In this document: positions 1 to 15,600 of the stretch, one piece after another
How positions within the stretch are numbered: the stretch's first letter is position 1
How the letters are laid out: each line of letters opens with the position of its first letter
Source: Glandiceps talaboti
Taxonomy: Eukaryota; Hemichordata; Enteropneusta; Spengelidae
Assembly: GCF_964340395.1 (NCBI RefSeq)
Contig: NC_135568.1
Coordinates: 2,912,501 to 2,976,500, forward strand
DNA: 64,000 bases
Direction of reading: 5' to 3'
Made by a program: the position numbers and the translations under genes
The notes under the pieces: generated by a model
The model's database searches: none
What the model was told of the DNA's origin: nothing
What the model saw: the letters and a program-made list of their open reading frames with translations, nothing else

Positions 1-3000
1 CAACAGCAACAACAACAACATGTATATATGTATGCATATATACGAAAATGGTGGGAATATACCATATGTATATTAAAGCCGAGGATACGACACTATATGA
101 GCAACATGTATAATTCATTATAATCAATGCAATATATTATTAAGATGAGCCAATATCATAAAATGTATCGAATATCAATAAAATGACGCTCTACACAAAA
201 GAATGGCGGTGAGTGCTTGACATGAAAGAGGTAATGCCTTGAAATTTCAATTTTGTACATTTTGTAAACCAAGTATTTTGGACTACTAGTACCTGACGAT
301 GGCAATTGAAAACAGGTATAGTTGCTAACGTCATGATTCATGAATCAATCTAAGTAATAAATAGAACTTATGAATATCATTGTCAGATATCAATTTTCAC
401 CTTTTTTTGATTAGTCCTCTTTTCTTGGAGAAAAGTAAACACATTAGATTTCCGATACAGAGAGGAGCACCATAGTATCAATTGAAGTTAGTTACCCGTA
501 TGACTTGGCATTCTTTCTTTCATCCTATTGATATCTAAACAAATGAGAAAGACGACCAACTTTGACTGTCTGATCCAAAGGCGTAATGTTAAGAGTATAT
601 GGTCCAAAATTTGCTGTACAGTCTCATTTTTGATGTCTACCGCTCTTATTTAAATACCACGACGATAGGCCAACAATGTTGGACCATATGTAACTGAGCA
701 AAAATTAAAGTCTTAATTATTGTAATGGTTGAACATTGTTTTTGTAAACAAAGATTATTTAATAGTATTGCGGATGACCATCTTCGCCGTACTGTGAACT
801 TTTTCAGCTAAATCTCTTATCTCAAATTGAGCAAGTCAACTTTCTACAGAAGCGTGAACATCTTCCTGCGTCAGTAAATTAGTCGAAGATCGTGCTACCG
901 GATAGTATTATCAATATCAATTAACTTCTATACCAATCTACTCTGCATCTTGAGACAGAAAAAATGGATGCCTTAAAGCTTGGTGAGGAATACGTCACCA
1001 TAAACACAGCTTTTGATTAGCAACTCGAAACTCAGACATGCGCCCATGGCGAGTGATACACTTTAACATGATCATGGACGATAGCCTACTTGATTTTACT
1101 ATATAGAAATATCGCTTAAATATAATATAAAGGCATATTAAATCATGTACATTTCATCGTATTAATCACATCAAGGTGCCCAATTAGCAGCGACATAATG
1201 TGTTTATAAAGTAGACACACACTGGTAGATATATTACTTAGAAAGGTCAGTTCATGGCCCATATTTGGAACGCATTTGAAAAGGTGCCAATTTGGAAATA
1301 TGACTTTTAGATTTCAAACTATCTCGTACTCGTCTGCTTTATTGGGTCAATTTTTTGTAAACGGCATTTAGTTGTTGTGATCATTGAGTACAAAAAGAAC
1401 GACCAAACTTCAAATGAAAAGTACCAAATCATTTAGCTATTCGCCACAGCATGCCCGGAAATCGTTTGCATCCCCTGTCTCACAACTAGATGGGAAATAT
1501 ATTTCGTCTTGTATTTTGGGAGTCCAACTGAAACGTTGTATTGAGATCAACGATGTGTTAATAGCTTACCCCTGTTAACTCCCTGACAGATTCAATCATA
1601 CACATTCGATTACATCTCTAACAATGTTGGAAAGGGATATTATCCGTCGATTTGTAAATGCACCCTGCTTGCTAGTGGATTAATTCCTTCATGTGTACGA
1701 GACCAGAATGCAAAACCACCGTAATGGAATCATGTGCACGAGTACAGCATAGTAAAATAAGACGACATATCGTCAATACTGCCACACACATTGAGATGCA
1801 ATTGCCGTAAAAACTGGGGTAGGGTATGGTTCGGATAATATTAATCATATATTGCCGTATATTTCAAGTCAATCTGAAACCTGTATTTCCATCCATAAAG
1901 GTTTACGTCCTGGCATGGCCGAGGCCATAATTATATAACCAACCTACGACTCTTTGACAACGCCGCATGGTACATTTTAATATCTAAATGTCATAAATGA
2001 CTCATACAACTCAATTAAACAGAAATGTTTGAATCCCACGGCCTTGGGTTACTTCTATCTTATCAGAGGATCCATAGGGATATTCTTTAGGATCACACTT
2101 TTCCAAACCTCTGCCAGATAAGTAGAAACGACTAATCTCTAATTCAAGTCTGACGTTTGCCTTTACACATTGAAATGGGGAATATCAACCTTCTCACTGT
2201 TAACCAGTGTCATAAATATTTTTGTAGCGAGGATGTTCTGACATGGATTGCATAAAATGGACTTGAAACAAAATGTCATTAGCCTTCAGGGCCTAGAGGT
2301 TTTCACGTACCGTGTATTGTATTATCAGTGCAATTTAAATCCAATGATCGTTCTGCATGTGGATTTATAGTGCGAAGTTTCAAATATAAAATATTATGTC
2401 AAAACCAATCTCAAATACGCAGGTAATAATATTATAAACATTCTGGGTTTATATATAAATGGAACATCCACACTTTGGTAAACCTGTGTGTAACAATAAT
2501 GACGTACACAATCACGTGATTAATAATGCTGTCCCCACACGTTAATAATTGGCTGGTAGAAAGAATCTGGCACGACATGTCACTGTTTTTACGTCAAAAT
2601 GTACCAATAATCTTGTTCAAACTAACCATTCACAGGCTATTAAAATGGTAAACACAGACAGTTTGGCGCTTAGATTCAAAATTAAAACGGGTAAAGTAAT
2701 TCCACATTTTAAATTGTCACTAATTACGCCAAACTTTTTTATCCGTGAAGTTGTATATTTTCAATGGCGGTAATTAAATAACTTATCTAGTTGCCAAACA
2801 GATACGAATAAGTCAAGTTTGCCTTTATCGACTGGGAATGGTTTGATCGCCTGATACGAATAGCAAATGAATGTTTGCATTACAAATGGTAAATGAATGG
2901 GGGGGGGGGGAGGGTGCGCGCGAAAAATAAAATAATATAATTATAAAATTCAATGTGGAAATAGCTATCTACAACGCATATATTTTGACTTGGGAATGGA

Positions 3001-5500
3001 AGTAAAAGCTAGGAATCTTTCGTGTTATCTGTATTTTATGTGCCTCAAAATTGTGTTTAGATAGGAGAACCAAATAAAGAGCTATGTATCTAAACAGGAT
3101 CTTTAAACTCTAAACACACAATATAATGCTTTTCTAACAAGTGAAAGACTCCACTCAGTACGACGACATTAAATCGAAATAAGTAGCCTAAGATATAATG
3201 TAGAAAACAAAACTATACAGGTCAGAGTTCATTGGCACGGTGTTAAAGCGTCACAGGTCATAGGTCAATTCTTAGGACACATTTTATCCTCGTACGTCTT
3301 AGGCCAGATGAAATAGGCGATTTCCGGTTCCAAGATGCATTGCGCGAGAGGACGGCTTTTATGTTGTTACAGTCAGTCTTGTTTTGTCTTTACTATGGTA
3401 GAAATGACATTTTTATCAGGAAATGATGGAAAGACATGTTGACCTCTTTAATTATGAGTGATTTTATAGAACAAAGACTAATTTTGACAGACTTCTGAGG
3501 ACTATACTGTGCAGATACAAAACACTATTCTGTAATAGACTACATATACAATAATCGTAACAATAATTGTCAGAGACCGTTCGATTACATGTACTTGTAT
3601 CGTTACCGTCGACCTTGGATTTCAAGAATATATACACTCAAGTACAAGTGATGAAGGTCATTGCCAAATGTTAATATTTCTTTAAGTGGCAAATGCCAAT
3701 ACTTCAACTATTATTAAATTTATTTGGCTACAAATTAACTTTAATTGATTCTGCACTGAACAATAGTAACAACAATGGCCTTTCATTGCGTCTAAGACTA
3801 AGGTAGTCGTAAACTATATAAGGCCACTTTATCAATTGTGTTGAAAATTTTTCAATTAGTTGAGTTGCTTGCACAGCAATTCGAGACTTCGCATATCAAA
3901 GTTAAACACTGAGATGAAACTACGACTGGCTTGCATTCTGCGCTCTTATAAAGAAATGACTAGAATAGCAAAAAGCAAAAAAGACGTCTGACATGTGCCT
4001 TTGTATTCGAAACATCAATTACACTGTATGACTTTGATTGGGTTTCAGTGTTAGAAATTCCCATTAACTGTCAACAAGTCTGGGGACGGCAATTTCAAAA
4101 CAAATTTAATATTGCGAGTTTTTGTTAAATAATAGTCATTCGTTTGCAACGAATAAAGTGCAAGTGATGAAAGAAAAACAGCTGTCACGTGTTAATTGGG
4201 ATGGTCTTATCTAATTTCATGTTTCTGAAGACCTGGCCAATCCTATAGTTCGTCATTCTGACGAAATAATAAAAATATACGCCCTCTACGACATGATTAG
4301 AAAAAAATCACAACGTTACTAATTATTGTACGATGGCAACCCCATGAACACGTAACTGAACATACATTATCATTTATTGCTGAAATTGATAAAACAATGG
4401 TTAAATGTTTACTTCTGACTGTCATTTCTAACTGTTAAACTACGATTATGAACAAAAAGTACGCACTTACTTTACTTTTTTTTGAAAAAACAACAACATT
4501 AATTAAAAAAAAAAAATTTAACCGTCAATTTTGAAGGTGTTACTGTGAGCATCATTAAAGGCACCCTTTGACTTTCAGAACATTCTCAGTACTTAATACA
4601 TATTTAAGTTCACGTAGCACAAGATAAGACATTCGCGATGCGTTATTCGTTGTATAATTTTTACCACAGTTTGCCATGTTGTCTGTTGTCACACACTCAT
4701 AGAACCCACACTATACACCGTGGCGTTCAATTAAGTGCTTTGCGGAAATTTAAACAGACTACCCGGCAACTATTTATTTTGTATTAAAATTAAAGTGATA
4801 CATGGAAATGGTTGTCTGGTTTACATTGTATACCTGTAGTTCAAACAGTGAGTGCTGATTTCCGCCTCGACGTCCAAAGACTAGTGTAAGCATCCAATGT
4901 TTGTCTTGCTTGGCAGACGACACATGGCAAAACTCGCGTGTAATACTTGATAAACCGCTGCCGTTTTCCATAATCATTTCAATGTGTGTATCATTACTTT
5001 GATAAAATATCAAAGTTTCAGTTGCTGTACACCTAGACGAGTTATTCTTGTAAACACAACGTCAGCAACAGTACTCCCTAGCTTGTTTGCTTTTCGAAGA
5101 GACGAAACTAATTAAATAAAATTAAAGTGTCATCAAACCTTCTACAAGTCAACGAGGTTAACGATATATTATAAGTATTCACATGTTCCTCTTCTCGTAA
5201 AATTTCTAAGTTATCCAAACATGCAATAGTAAGATCAATATATTTCCAAGAATCGCATACGGATATTCAATGACTCAACAGGTTTTTAGGGACGGTTGAC
5301 TTCTGTCAATCAAATTCGATTGATTGATTGCTAATTCTGATTTGACACGGCCGCTTTAAATAAGGCGCTACTCTGATTGTAAGGTCGCTATTTACAATCA
5401 CAATGACTCATTTCAATATTATAAAAAGTCAGAACGGTTCAACTCTTGACAATACGTGTAATTAATGTCAATATTTTCCCCATTGTTCGCTCACATGGAA
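1..5500. other. Intergenic, no gene recognised
   Basis: All six frames are broken into short pieces, none of which reads as a known protein or is bounded by convincing splice sites. The only notable low-complexity tract is a run of G at 2899-2910 followed by AGGGTGCGCGCG. I see no RNA gene here. Confidence 0.6.
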
Positions 5501-5576
5501 ACAGTGGTTCATTCATATCACATCGCTAGAGGATTCAGCCTGAATTCTGAATACACTCAATTGTTTACCAACGCTT

Positions 5577-5774
5577 CTTTATATAGTGCTTGTTAAAGCC
5601 AATAGTTCATACCAGTTCAGATAGGAGAGGACAGAGAACGGTTTGTCATGCTAAACTCCACCGGAAAGTAGACAACGTGTGTATATGTGTGTGTGGCGAC
5701 TCTACCAGCTTTCATCAACCTGGGGACTGTTTTCCCAGAACTTCGCAGCATAGTGAAGACAGGAATTAACTGGA
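5577..5774 (+). promoter_or_regulatory. Possible TATA box and 5' leader of the ankyrin gene
   Basis: A TTTATATAG motif at 5578-5586 lies about 190 bp upstream of the tentative start codon at 5775. The leader between them would contain one short upstream ORF (ATG at 5649, stop after seven codons). This is inference from spacing only; no transcript evidence is available. Confidence 0.22.
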
Positions 5775-5800
5775 ATGAATTCACCAAAGCGATATCGCCG
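5775..5800 (+). CDS. Ankyrin gene exon 1 (tentative start exon)
   Basis: The ATG at 5775 opens eight codons (MNSPKRYR) and leaves two bases before a reasonable donor, GTAATT, at 5801. Exon 2 needs exactly one base to complete a codon, so the phases agree and give Arg at residue 9. The basic N-terminus fits the basic start of exon 2. The intron would be 7.5 kb. A rival start is ATG at 11347 (five codons, weaker donor GTTTGC), which has the same phase. Confidence 0.35.
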
Positions 5801-7457
5801 GTAATTGTAATTCAAACTTCTTCATTTTGATTTAGAAATCTGAAATTTTCTTCAACTGTAGTGTACTCCAGGTCTTGATAGTCTTCCGATTTGTCTTGAC
5901 CCAATGCAAATAATTAGACTGTATTGTATTGTGAGGGGGAAACGTGCTCATGCTTACTGTAACAAATATTAACCTCTCGTCCTCGAGTCTAGCCAGTTCA
6001 AGGTTTCTGAAATTTGTCGTACGCTGTGAAAGTTACCTTTGCAGTTGTAGATAAGTCTAGAAATTGTGTTATCTTGTTTATCTAGAAGACGGAATTTGCA
6101 AGCCAAAGTTTTCGCGACTTAGAAATTTACCTGTACCGTTCCTTAATTGCAGAAATGTCGTTTTAGAAATCTCAGCAATACAATTTTATTTTTTTTCGTT
6201 TTGTTCGTACAGCAAAATATCATTAAATATTAGCCAGAAAGGTTCAGAAGCGGTGACAGTTTAAAGTTTGAATAACAGCTCCATAACATACACAATCTTC
6301 TGTGTTTATACTATTAGACTCAAAAGTTTAGGTAATGAATCTCATCATACGTTATGCTTCGAAAGCAATATTCAACGGAAAGTTTATCTCGGGTCGAACG
6401 ATAAAGTTTCAGCCTACAGCAGTTAACAGAGTACATTAAAGTGAATGAATCTCTAGAAACACTTTACTCAAGAATAATGTAACTGCAAAATTTGAAAGCA
6501 CTTGCCTAGAGCTACACTGCCTTTATTCAGTACGTACTATCCATCGACACAGTGGGCTATTGAATTTTTATTTGCAAGAAGTAATTTGTTTTGGCCGCCA
6601 GTCTGTTCTTATGTCTACCGACAGAACTATTGACCTTTAACTTCTATTCACAAACATTCAAATTAAACAAAAACTTCTTCAAAGAAGTCATGTCGTGTTA
6701 GTGCTGCTGTACACATGTCAACGCAAATGGAAAATCTTAAAGTCACAGGACTGTTAGAGTGACGTCATTTATATCATTCTCCCAAGATGGAGCATGGAAG
6801 ACTACATAGTGCGGATGCACAGATCACTATTAACAAGCTTACGTAGATAGAAAACATGACACATGTTGGTCATTTACTGTTTATATTCAGTTTGTAACTT
6901 AAAGGCCAAGTCGGTTTAGGATTAAAAATTGTGATAAACAATTGTCTGATAGAGCTTTTGAACAAGTCGGTCCAAAACAAAAAGATGACCCTATCTAACT
7001 AATCCTCGAGGCTCCACTGATAAGCTCTGTGCGAGAACCTGGGAGTGAAACCCTGTACACATTTTTTCTTCTGGATTGTGCGGTAAAATTTAGTTTTGCG
7101 AATTGATATTCACTCATCGTTATGTGGAACACTAGCATCCTATACTCCATCGTGTTGTGAGTATATATGTTACAAATGTGTATTCATCAATTCAATGGGG
7201 GAATCCTGGTATTTAGTTTTGACGCCAAAAACAAATTACATTATACTTAGACATTCATAGCAAAGCTTCCCGCTAAAGTGAACCCATTACTAGTTGTTTT
7301 TTCTTGTTCCTGTTCATATAATTTGGAGAAAAAACTACAAGACTCAGAACACAATGTTTTCGAAGAACTTGAAAAGAAATAAACTTAGCAATCTAAATTA
7401 TCAATAAACATATCCTGAATAGATGAGTTGATATATATATTATATATATACATATAT

Positions 7458-7506
<49 letters not shown>

Positions 7507-9167
7507 TCTCTATGATGTCAACTTGAATACCGTGAAGTCATTGCTCCTGTTGCCATGGTAACATATGTTATGACTGACTAGACATTTTAATGATATACAT
7601 GTACATGTACGTCCCGTCAAAGCAGCTTTACGAGCAATAGTAGTTTACTGAACTAAATAAAATAAAAATTGACGACATTCATAGCTTTGAATTTAATACA
7701 ACATTATTTTACTATCCGACATACCGCCATAAATGTACTAAAGTAGTCGCCAAGAATAAATTCATTGAAAACTCACTTGTTTTTCCATCTTTATCCTCTG
7801 CAATTATTTTTTCTATGAATAAAGTACCAACGTAAGTCAGATTTGTTTAAATTACTAAGAATTGTATCTAAATGTGAAATAATATGAAACGTAAATCTGG
7901 TTTGTTTAAACAAAGCGAAACCTAAAATATCGTTTTTTAAAAAAAAAAAATATTCAAACATGAGATGTTTTAAATGCTGGTTTTAAAAGACAAACACTGG
8001 TGCCAAGGGGTAGAAAAGACGCAAACCTTGATTTGGCCGAAAATGTCTCTCGTTTGACAGGACACTGCGCATGCATTGATCTGAATTGAGTGTTAGTCAA
8101 CAGTGTGACTGCATTAAACTCACTCTGATTCGAGCTCTGCATGTATCCATATAATGAGCCAAAGCTAATACGTATAGGAGGTTTGTAAATTGGATAGCAA
8201 ACAAACCGGTTTCAATAAGATTACAAAATTGTCTTCGTAAATGACTTTTCCTCAAAAAGCAATTTACCAGAAATAGAGTCACGTTATCGTTCGTTGATTC
8301 TCAAAATTGCTAGGTTAGAATGCCTTGAATCTTAATCGGGCACGATTTCCATTATCATTATTGAACCCCTTGATCTTTTACCTGGAATGTAAATGCCATG
8401 ATCTGGTATGTTTAGTTTGAACCCTCACTCATTTTTCATAACATATATTAATTTAATAATTTAGTCACGTAATCGTCGGAGATGAATACCACATTAGTAA
8501 ATCCTTCTGTGATATTCTTTTATGAAAAATTAAATTAATAAACATTTGCGACCGTTTACCGATTATGCTTGTTTACATATTTCTTTGTGTGATATGTGGA
8601 TATTTACTTTTCGTTGCATCTTAATAACGTGATATTTATCTGAGCAATTATCTCAGATGTAATGCATGTATGCATTTTTGAATCGACAAATTTACGTGAA
8701 ATTGTGACTATCTTTAAACACAATTGTGTGTTTCTTTTCTTGATTTTTATTCTAAGAAACTTTTTAGTAATTTTTTCAGATATTATCATAAAAATGGCAG
8801 AAATATGAAACATGATTCCATATCATTTAAAACATTGAACTGTGTTTGTGTGTTGAGACGCAAGGTTTACTGTAACTAATTACGCCATTGCTGTAAACTG
8901 TGTTTCATTTCTGAAAAAAGGCAAAGGTTATGCCAGTAGTCAATTCCATTTACCTACGTTCACTTAAAAGAGAAGGTGTGAAAGTGATGTATCCTTTACT
9001 TCTCAGTTGACATTAAAAGGTACACACAGGAAATAACAAAGGTAAAACTATCAACGAGTTCTGAGTTCAATATATTCTGTGTAGGGAAGTAATTCATTCC
9101 AGATTCTAGCATTAGTGTTACTGCTAAACCAGAGTGACTGTAGTGTTTCAATTAGGCGGCATGGTGG

Positions 9168-9211
<44 letters not shown>

Positions 9212-10217
9212 TAGTTCTTTTTTCATATCTGACACTATTTTTTTGTTACTAATTACATAAAACAAAATACATACACTGACAGAGTGCAATTAATACATTT
9301 TATCTCTCTGTGAACACAAATTAACATCACAGCTGGGTGAAGCAAGGAACATTTAAACACAAAACTATTTATTTGTGTTCACAGCAGTGAGATGCAATAT
9401 AACATTTCATGTGCTTGCGCGCGCGCTTTCTGTGCCTATATTTTGTTGTGTAATTTGCAACAAAATGTTGTGTGGACTGTGAAAACATCATGCCGTCAAT
9501 ACACAACTCTATATTCACCCTGGTTTGGTAGTATCTTATATTACTGGGGCGATATGGATTCAATATGATCACTCTTTTTAATGTACATGTAGCCATGTCA
9601 GATTACTGTTTCTCTAACCAAAGCAAAATACGAATACATTAATTTGAATTGGGCTTTTCAGTGTATAATCCCAAACGTAAGATACAAATTGATATTTTCA
9701 TAACACGATCGGACGCCCATGTGGTGTTAATTTCACAAAGAATAGTTAATTATAGATATTGATTGCTGGTAATTGGTAGTATGCATTTCAGTTATTATTC
9801 GCTGAAAGGTGAGTCTTGATGCGCATGAGCAATAGACCAAATCGGCCTGAAAAATAACATGGGGTGTACTTCAGTAACATTTTGTCGCAGTATAGTCGTC
9901 GTTTCACCGATTAATAGTCAGGTTTACACATTCACGAGAATGTTTCGATGTCAGGTATGGTTTACAGCGATAACAGTTTGAAATATGTCCAAAGACTATA
10001 CATGGCATGTTCTGTATTTAGAGCTATTGACTACGGTACGTTAGTACAGGTAGCTTACTAAGTGTAAACGCAAACAGGTCTATCCCAAAGCAGGATTCAG
10101 GGGTACTGTACATGACGTCGAAACAATACTGTACATGTATGTATGCTTACAAGGCTAATATTTTGTCATGCTACTGAAAAAAAAGGCATAGGGGTATATA
10201 TATATATATATATATAT

Positions 10218-10296
<79 letters not shown>

Positions 10297-12548
10297 TGTA
10301 ATTTTGTCATAACATGGTGATGTTTGAATCTAATAACATTTACGATGACGTCACAAATCACGTTACAACGTCAACAATCACCGTGACAGCAGTAACCATT
10401 ACTAATGAAAACCAAATGTCAAATTGACAAGGTATTTGTTCAGTTGCCTAATTCGACACTCAAACTAAAGGTACTTAGGAGTATTCTTTTTACTTGAAAA
10501 CTTTGTTGATTGAAAAATAAACCACTCAGATGTAACATGTAACTCGAAAGGTGTCCTTGACTGTATGACGCCGTGAGATGACATATCTGACATTGAACTT
10601 GGCATAACCTTAAATAGATGGAAGATTTCTCAACCTGATTTTAATGGGTTGTGTGTATTTCAACAAGTAATATCAGATGCACCGACCACTACCTTTATAA
10701 TTGAAAACATACATTAGGACGACGGCTCCATGCATTTAGTAGCAGGTGTTTGGCAATAAGTGTGTTTGTTCGGAACTTCTAGGCATGATAAAGTACCGAT
10801 ACCATTACTTACTTCAAAAGAACGTGTTTCTGTGGGCATCATATGAATATACATAATTGTCAAAGATATGTAAATAAGTATAAAAATAGAACAAAAATAA
10901 AACCAGTCTCCAAATATGTATTTTTTTCTTTTCTTTGTCTTTTTCTTTCTTTATATTAAATTTGGGATTGTATTTAATGATTCAACAAGTCAACGTACAA
11001 ATTTGGGTTCTTTGATTTTAAAAAATGGTTCTCAGTTTCGTGTGTAAATTTTAATTGTTATTTGTACACCCAGACTTACTTACAGGTGTGACGATGAAAA
11101 TCATAATAATAATTTAAAGAAAGGTTGCCCTAATCATGAAGGTCTGAACATTTTCCAATGTTTAATTTGGGTTGGCAATTAGTACATATTAACGAATCAA
11201 ATAGAAGAAAAGGTACAGGTGCTGGGATACACAATTAAAGCATTTCTAAGTTAGGTACAAAACAAATATAGGATGATGTGACGTCATCATAATGATGGTA
11301 AAGTTTGTTGATCGTTTCTTTTTCTTGTTCAGTGGAGTTTTTCAAGATGCCTGCTTCCAGGTTTGCTAAATGGTCTCCGGGCAATTAAGTACTGTACATA
11401 TCATATATATCCGTCTATACATAAAACCCGGCAACATTTGAAGGCCCAAATCAACACATTAACCTTTTCATGAACCTAAATAAAGTCCTTGGAAATGTAC
11501 ATTTAATATTTAGCACGTATATCTCATGTTTGGCTAGTGCTAATACCATAACATGTGCGAGCAAGCTTTCACAAGCTTTGTATTCATTGTGTTGTTATGG
11601 TGCTGTTGTTTTATGTCGTTCTTTTTCGTTTTATGTTGTTGTTTGTCGTTGTTTTTGTTGTTATGACATCCGGGTATTTACGGCACCCTTTATGAACAAA
11701 TTTGTGGTTTTACGATATCACTTTGAATTAGGTACATGTAGTCGCCTACTATGCCATTCCAGACCCCAACTTGTACCAAATCATGGACGAATGCTGACTT
11801 TGCTTCAAGTTACTATAATTATACCTTGCAAGTTTAATATTCTCTTTAAAGAGAAAATATGGATTATATACCATTTTCGTTCAAAGTCACGACAGCGTGT
11901 GAGGCTGTGTCTACGTCACCGGTTATACGGTGATTGAAATAGGAGTCAAAAGGTTCCACATCGCCATTTTGTCATAACTTCATAAAGTATGCTTGAGGAT
12001 GTACAATTATATTAATTCCCCGATATTTTTCACCATTCAACCGGAAAATACTCATGACCTAAGTGCTAGTCTTTACTCGTCTAGTGACAAGTTCCCTTAG
12101 TCCACTCGTATTTAATTATATATATTTTTCATTTCCAACATGCCAAATGGAAGAAGACCTATTCGACGACATGTGTAGATATACATGTACGAAGTAATTT
12201 AGTCCTCAATATATGTATATTTAAAAACCAGACAGTGTTATCTATATAGCTTTCAATAGATTGAATGCCGTACACAAAGTGTCTTGAAACTACTTATCGA
12301 CTGTATCCACTCTGACGTCATGAAGACTTGACCTCAAATGATGAGCTCTGCTCACAAATAACCCCATTCTGGAGCCATTCATTCTGCGAGCATGTGTCAT
12401 TATATCCCTTAAAGGTCATAAGTACAACCCCACTTTGTTTTGTAATACACATCATAAAAGATCCCCTTCGTCTAGAGATCCTCCACAATTGAATCATGAG
12501 CTACGAATAAATAATTCTTTGTTACCACTTCTGGTTGAAATTTTGTAA

Positions 12549-12606
<58 letters not shown>

Positions 12607-15600
12607 CATTTTATGTGCGTGTGCACGTGATTGTTTATGCGGTGTACATGTGTGTCGTCTGTATGTAGTTGTCTTTATACTAAATTAATTAATTAATTAA
12701 TTAATTAATTAATTAGATAATTAATATAATTAATTAACTAATTTATGTATTTGCTTATTTGTGTTTGTGTGTGAGAGGTGGGGGTGGGGTGTCGACCGGG
12801 TACGATGTGTGTGTTATTTTCATGCTGTTAATCGTTTTCAAAATCTATATTCATTCGTTCTTCCCCACAAAAATATTAAGAATGCCGGTATGGCAGAATA
12901 ACTGCGTAGTTGGGAAATGTAATACATTTAATACATTTCCTCTTTTCGCATAACATGAAACAGGCTATGCACTTTAATAGCTGTTTTATATCACGTAGTG
13001 TAACCTGCGAACATTTTGTATGGCTACTGAATTGTCTTCTGTTCATCTCCTTGGTAGTGAATGGTCATTAATCTACAACTTAATTTGTATTATAGGAAAC
13101 ATCCCATAACACAGAACAGAGTTGGCATGGCTTTGAACTAATGGATGGCAATGTACTCACATTAAAAGCTATTGAGGGTATGCACGTGGAGTTCTATTAT
13201 GTGACCACTTTCCACACTTTTACGACTAATATGATTGGACAGCCTATCCGTAGCTTTACTAATAGTTGTTTTTGTCTTTCGTTTAAAGTAATTTTACTGT
13301 GCGTAGGTCAAGGAAGGCCACAACTGCTAACAAAGAAAATCTTAGTAAGGTGAGTGCTCTTATCGTTAGCTTTTATTGTTGATCTTCACCAGCAATGGTT
13401 GTTAACAACATAGCGATTTTCGTAATTTGATTTTATCACAATATGGTTGTGGTAATTGTTTAATGTAAAGTTGAAGTTCAAAGGCTTTTAACTGATAGCA
13501 TGGGCAAATTATAAAAGTTGAACATACTTTTAACTTTGACAATCTCTAACTCGTAACCATAAGTTCACCCTTTTCTTACGGATCTTAAGCTAGTAACAGC
13601 AAGCACACTACTATAAGTTCAAACAAAATCCATGGGCAGCAGCCAACTGAATTGTTTCTTTCATGCAGTTACTGTTTATATCATTAACTAAATTAAGAGT
13701 CCATAATTTGTATGTCATTTTTGTGCGTTATCTTTTTCGTGTATCTATCTCAACATGAAACCTTGTGATCAGGCTCACTGATCTTGATAGTTCGTTTTGA
13801 CAAGCTTTTTGCATTCATCTCCAAAAAGAACTTTATTACTTTGGAAGCTTACACTGTTCGATATCAAATCATACCTTACAGAATACATAACCATTTTATA
13901 TCGTTCTTCTTTACTTTTGTTGTCTTCTCATTCTCAGGTGTATATATACTTAATGATCTTAGTAATCGAAGTTATGTTATATTTATTCAAATATGGTTTA
14001 TAGTTCACAGTTTTATTTCAAGTAGTTTTGACAAAGTTGACTAATTATTCACCTGATAATACAAGACTAGTGTGTAATATATATATATAAACTATAAAGA
14101 TAGTATTGTTAAATATTTAACAGTGAGTCAATGATACGTTCTTTCTTCAAATTTCGCAATCATCAATCTTTTCACAGACCATCATTTTAGCTGTCAGAAG
14201 TGGTGATTTGAAAGAAACAGAAGACCTTGTTAACAAGGGTGCAGACATAGATGTTACAGAGGTAAATATCCATGTGTTGTTATTTTGGAAAAAACGCGGA
14301 CTGCAGTTAGAATAAACATGGATGATTATTATGCATAGACAGACAGACAGACAGACAGATAGACAGACAGACGTAATGACATCCCTAAGCCCATACATGT
14401 TAAAAACAAATAACAGACCTCCAATTAAATAATCACATTCATCGGATAGCCCAACTTCTGCTTTGAACTACTGGGGGCGCTAAACATTGATATCGTCAAA
14501 ACAAGCTATCAACTATGAAACAGTTACTACTTTGATGTATACTAGCACATGTATTATCAAAACAGTAACTTATTTACCTATATTTTGGCGACCATTCTGG
14601 AGACCCTATTTTAGTTGTGTCGTAACATATTAACTGTTGCTACATGTCTATAAACCTAAATATTTGAAATATGCTTTATCTCTTGCTTTCCTCCTAAGAA
14701 CGGTAAAAACCTTTTAATGTTAGCAATCCTGTACGACCAGAAAGATGTAGCCAAGCTGTTAATATCAAGGGGAATAAACCTCAATTACAGAAACCACACG
14801 GTAAGTTCGAAAACCTCATTCAATTACTAGTTTTCAATTTAAAAATATTGGAGACGTTAACGTAATAACCGCACTAAAAAAAATCATTATGATCAACGTT
14901 GCAATCGTATCAGCTTTACCTTTCCAAAGTGACTACATTTAATTGACCGTTCAATATTTGTTTGTACCAAAAAAACAAGACAGGACAATAGTGGCAAAAA
15001 CATTATTGTTAGGTATTAATGTACTATCAAGGTTTCCAACATGTAAAACTACACGATCCAATGGCTGGATCTTAACGTATTTTGTGTTGTTTTTGCTTCG
15101 AAATTGGTATTAAAATCAATAACTTAGAGAGAAGTGCGGGGGGGGGGGGGTGATCTTTAAGATATTGAAATACCCGATGCATTCACGAAATGCATATTTG
15201 TATTTCATAACTGAACAGATATTATCAATTTCGACTGCTTCCGGGTCACTTTTTATATGATCCCTTTGATGACAGGTAGGTGATACCGACCAATACAAGT
15301 CAGCTCTTGATCTTGCCGAAGACAAAGGCTGGGATGATTTGTATGAACTAATAGAAAGAACATCTCTGGCCAATAAGGTAAGGCACTACAAGATCACATA
15401 CTGGAAGTAAAACATTTTGTCTGAAACCAAACCATTACCAAATATATTTTAAACTGTTTGCATGTCAAGGTAAATAACGTCCTGTCAATTGTAACTATTC
15501 ATTCTTTTCAGTTGGATAAGTACATCAAATCTTTACATGAAATTGTTCAATCATTCACACTAGCCCGGAGTATGTGTAATCCAGTAATTGATGGGTCCAG

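Larger units (their letters stand above)
5801..13306. other. Long first intron of ankyrin gene (if exon 1 is right) or intergenic DNA
   Basis: No coding stretch is recognisable. It holds TA repeats at 7430-7503 and 10195-10288, a GTT repeat at 9167-9211, a TGTC repeat at 12551-12607 and an AATT repeat at 12683-12738. The stop-free run at 11470-11937 is low-complexity in composition, matches no family known to me and has no clear splice borders. Confidence 0.5.

Noticed and set aside
11470-11937. 155-codon frame upstream of the ankyrin gene
   Set aside because: Largely a GTTGTT-type low-complexity translation, with no family resemblance or splice borders.
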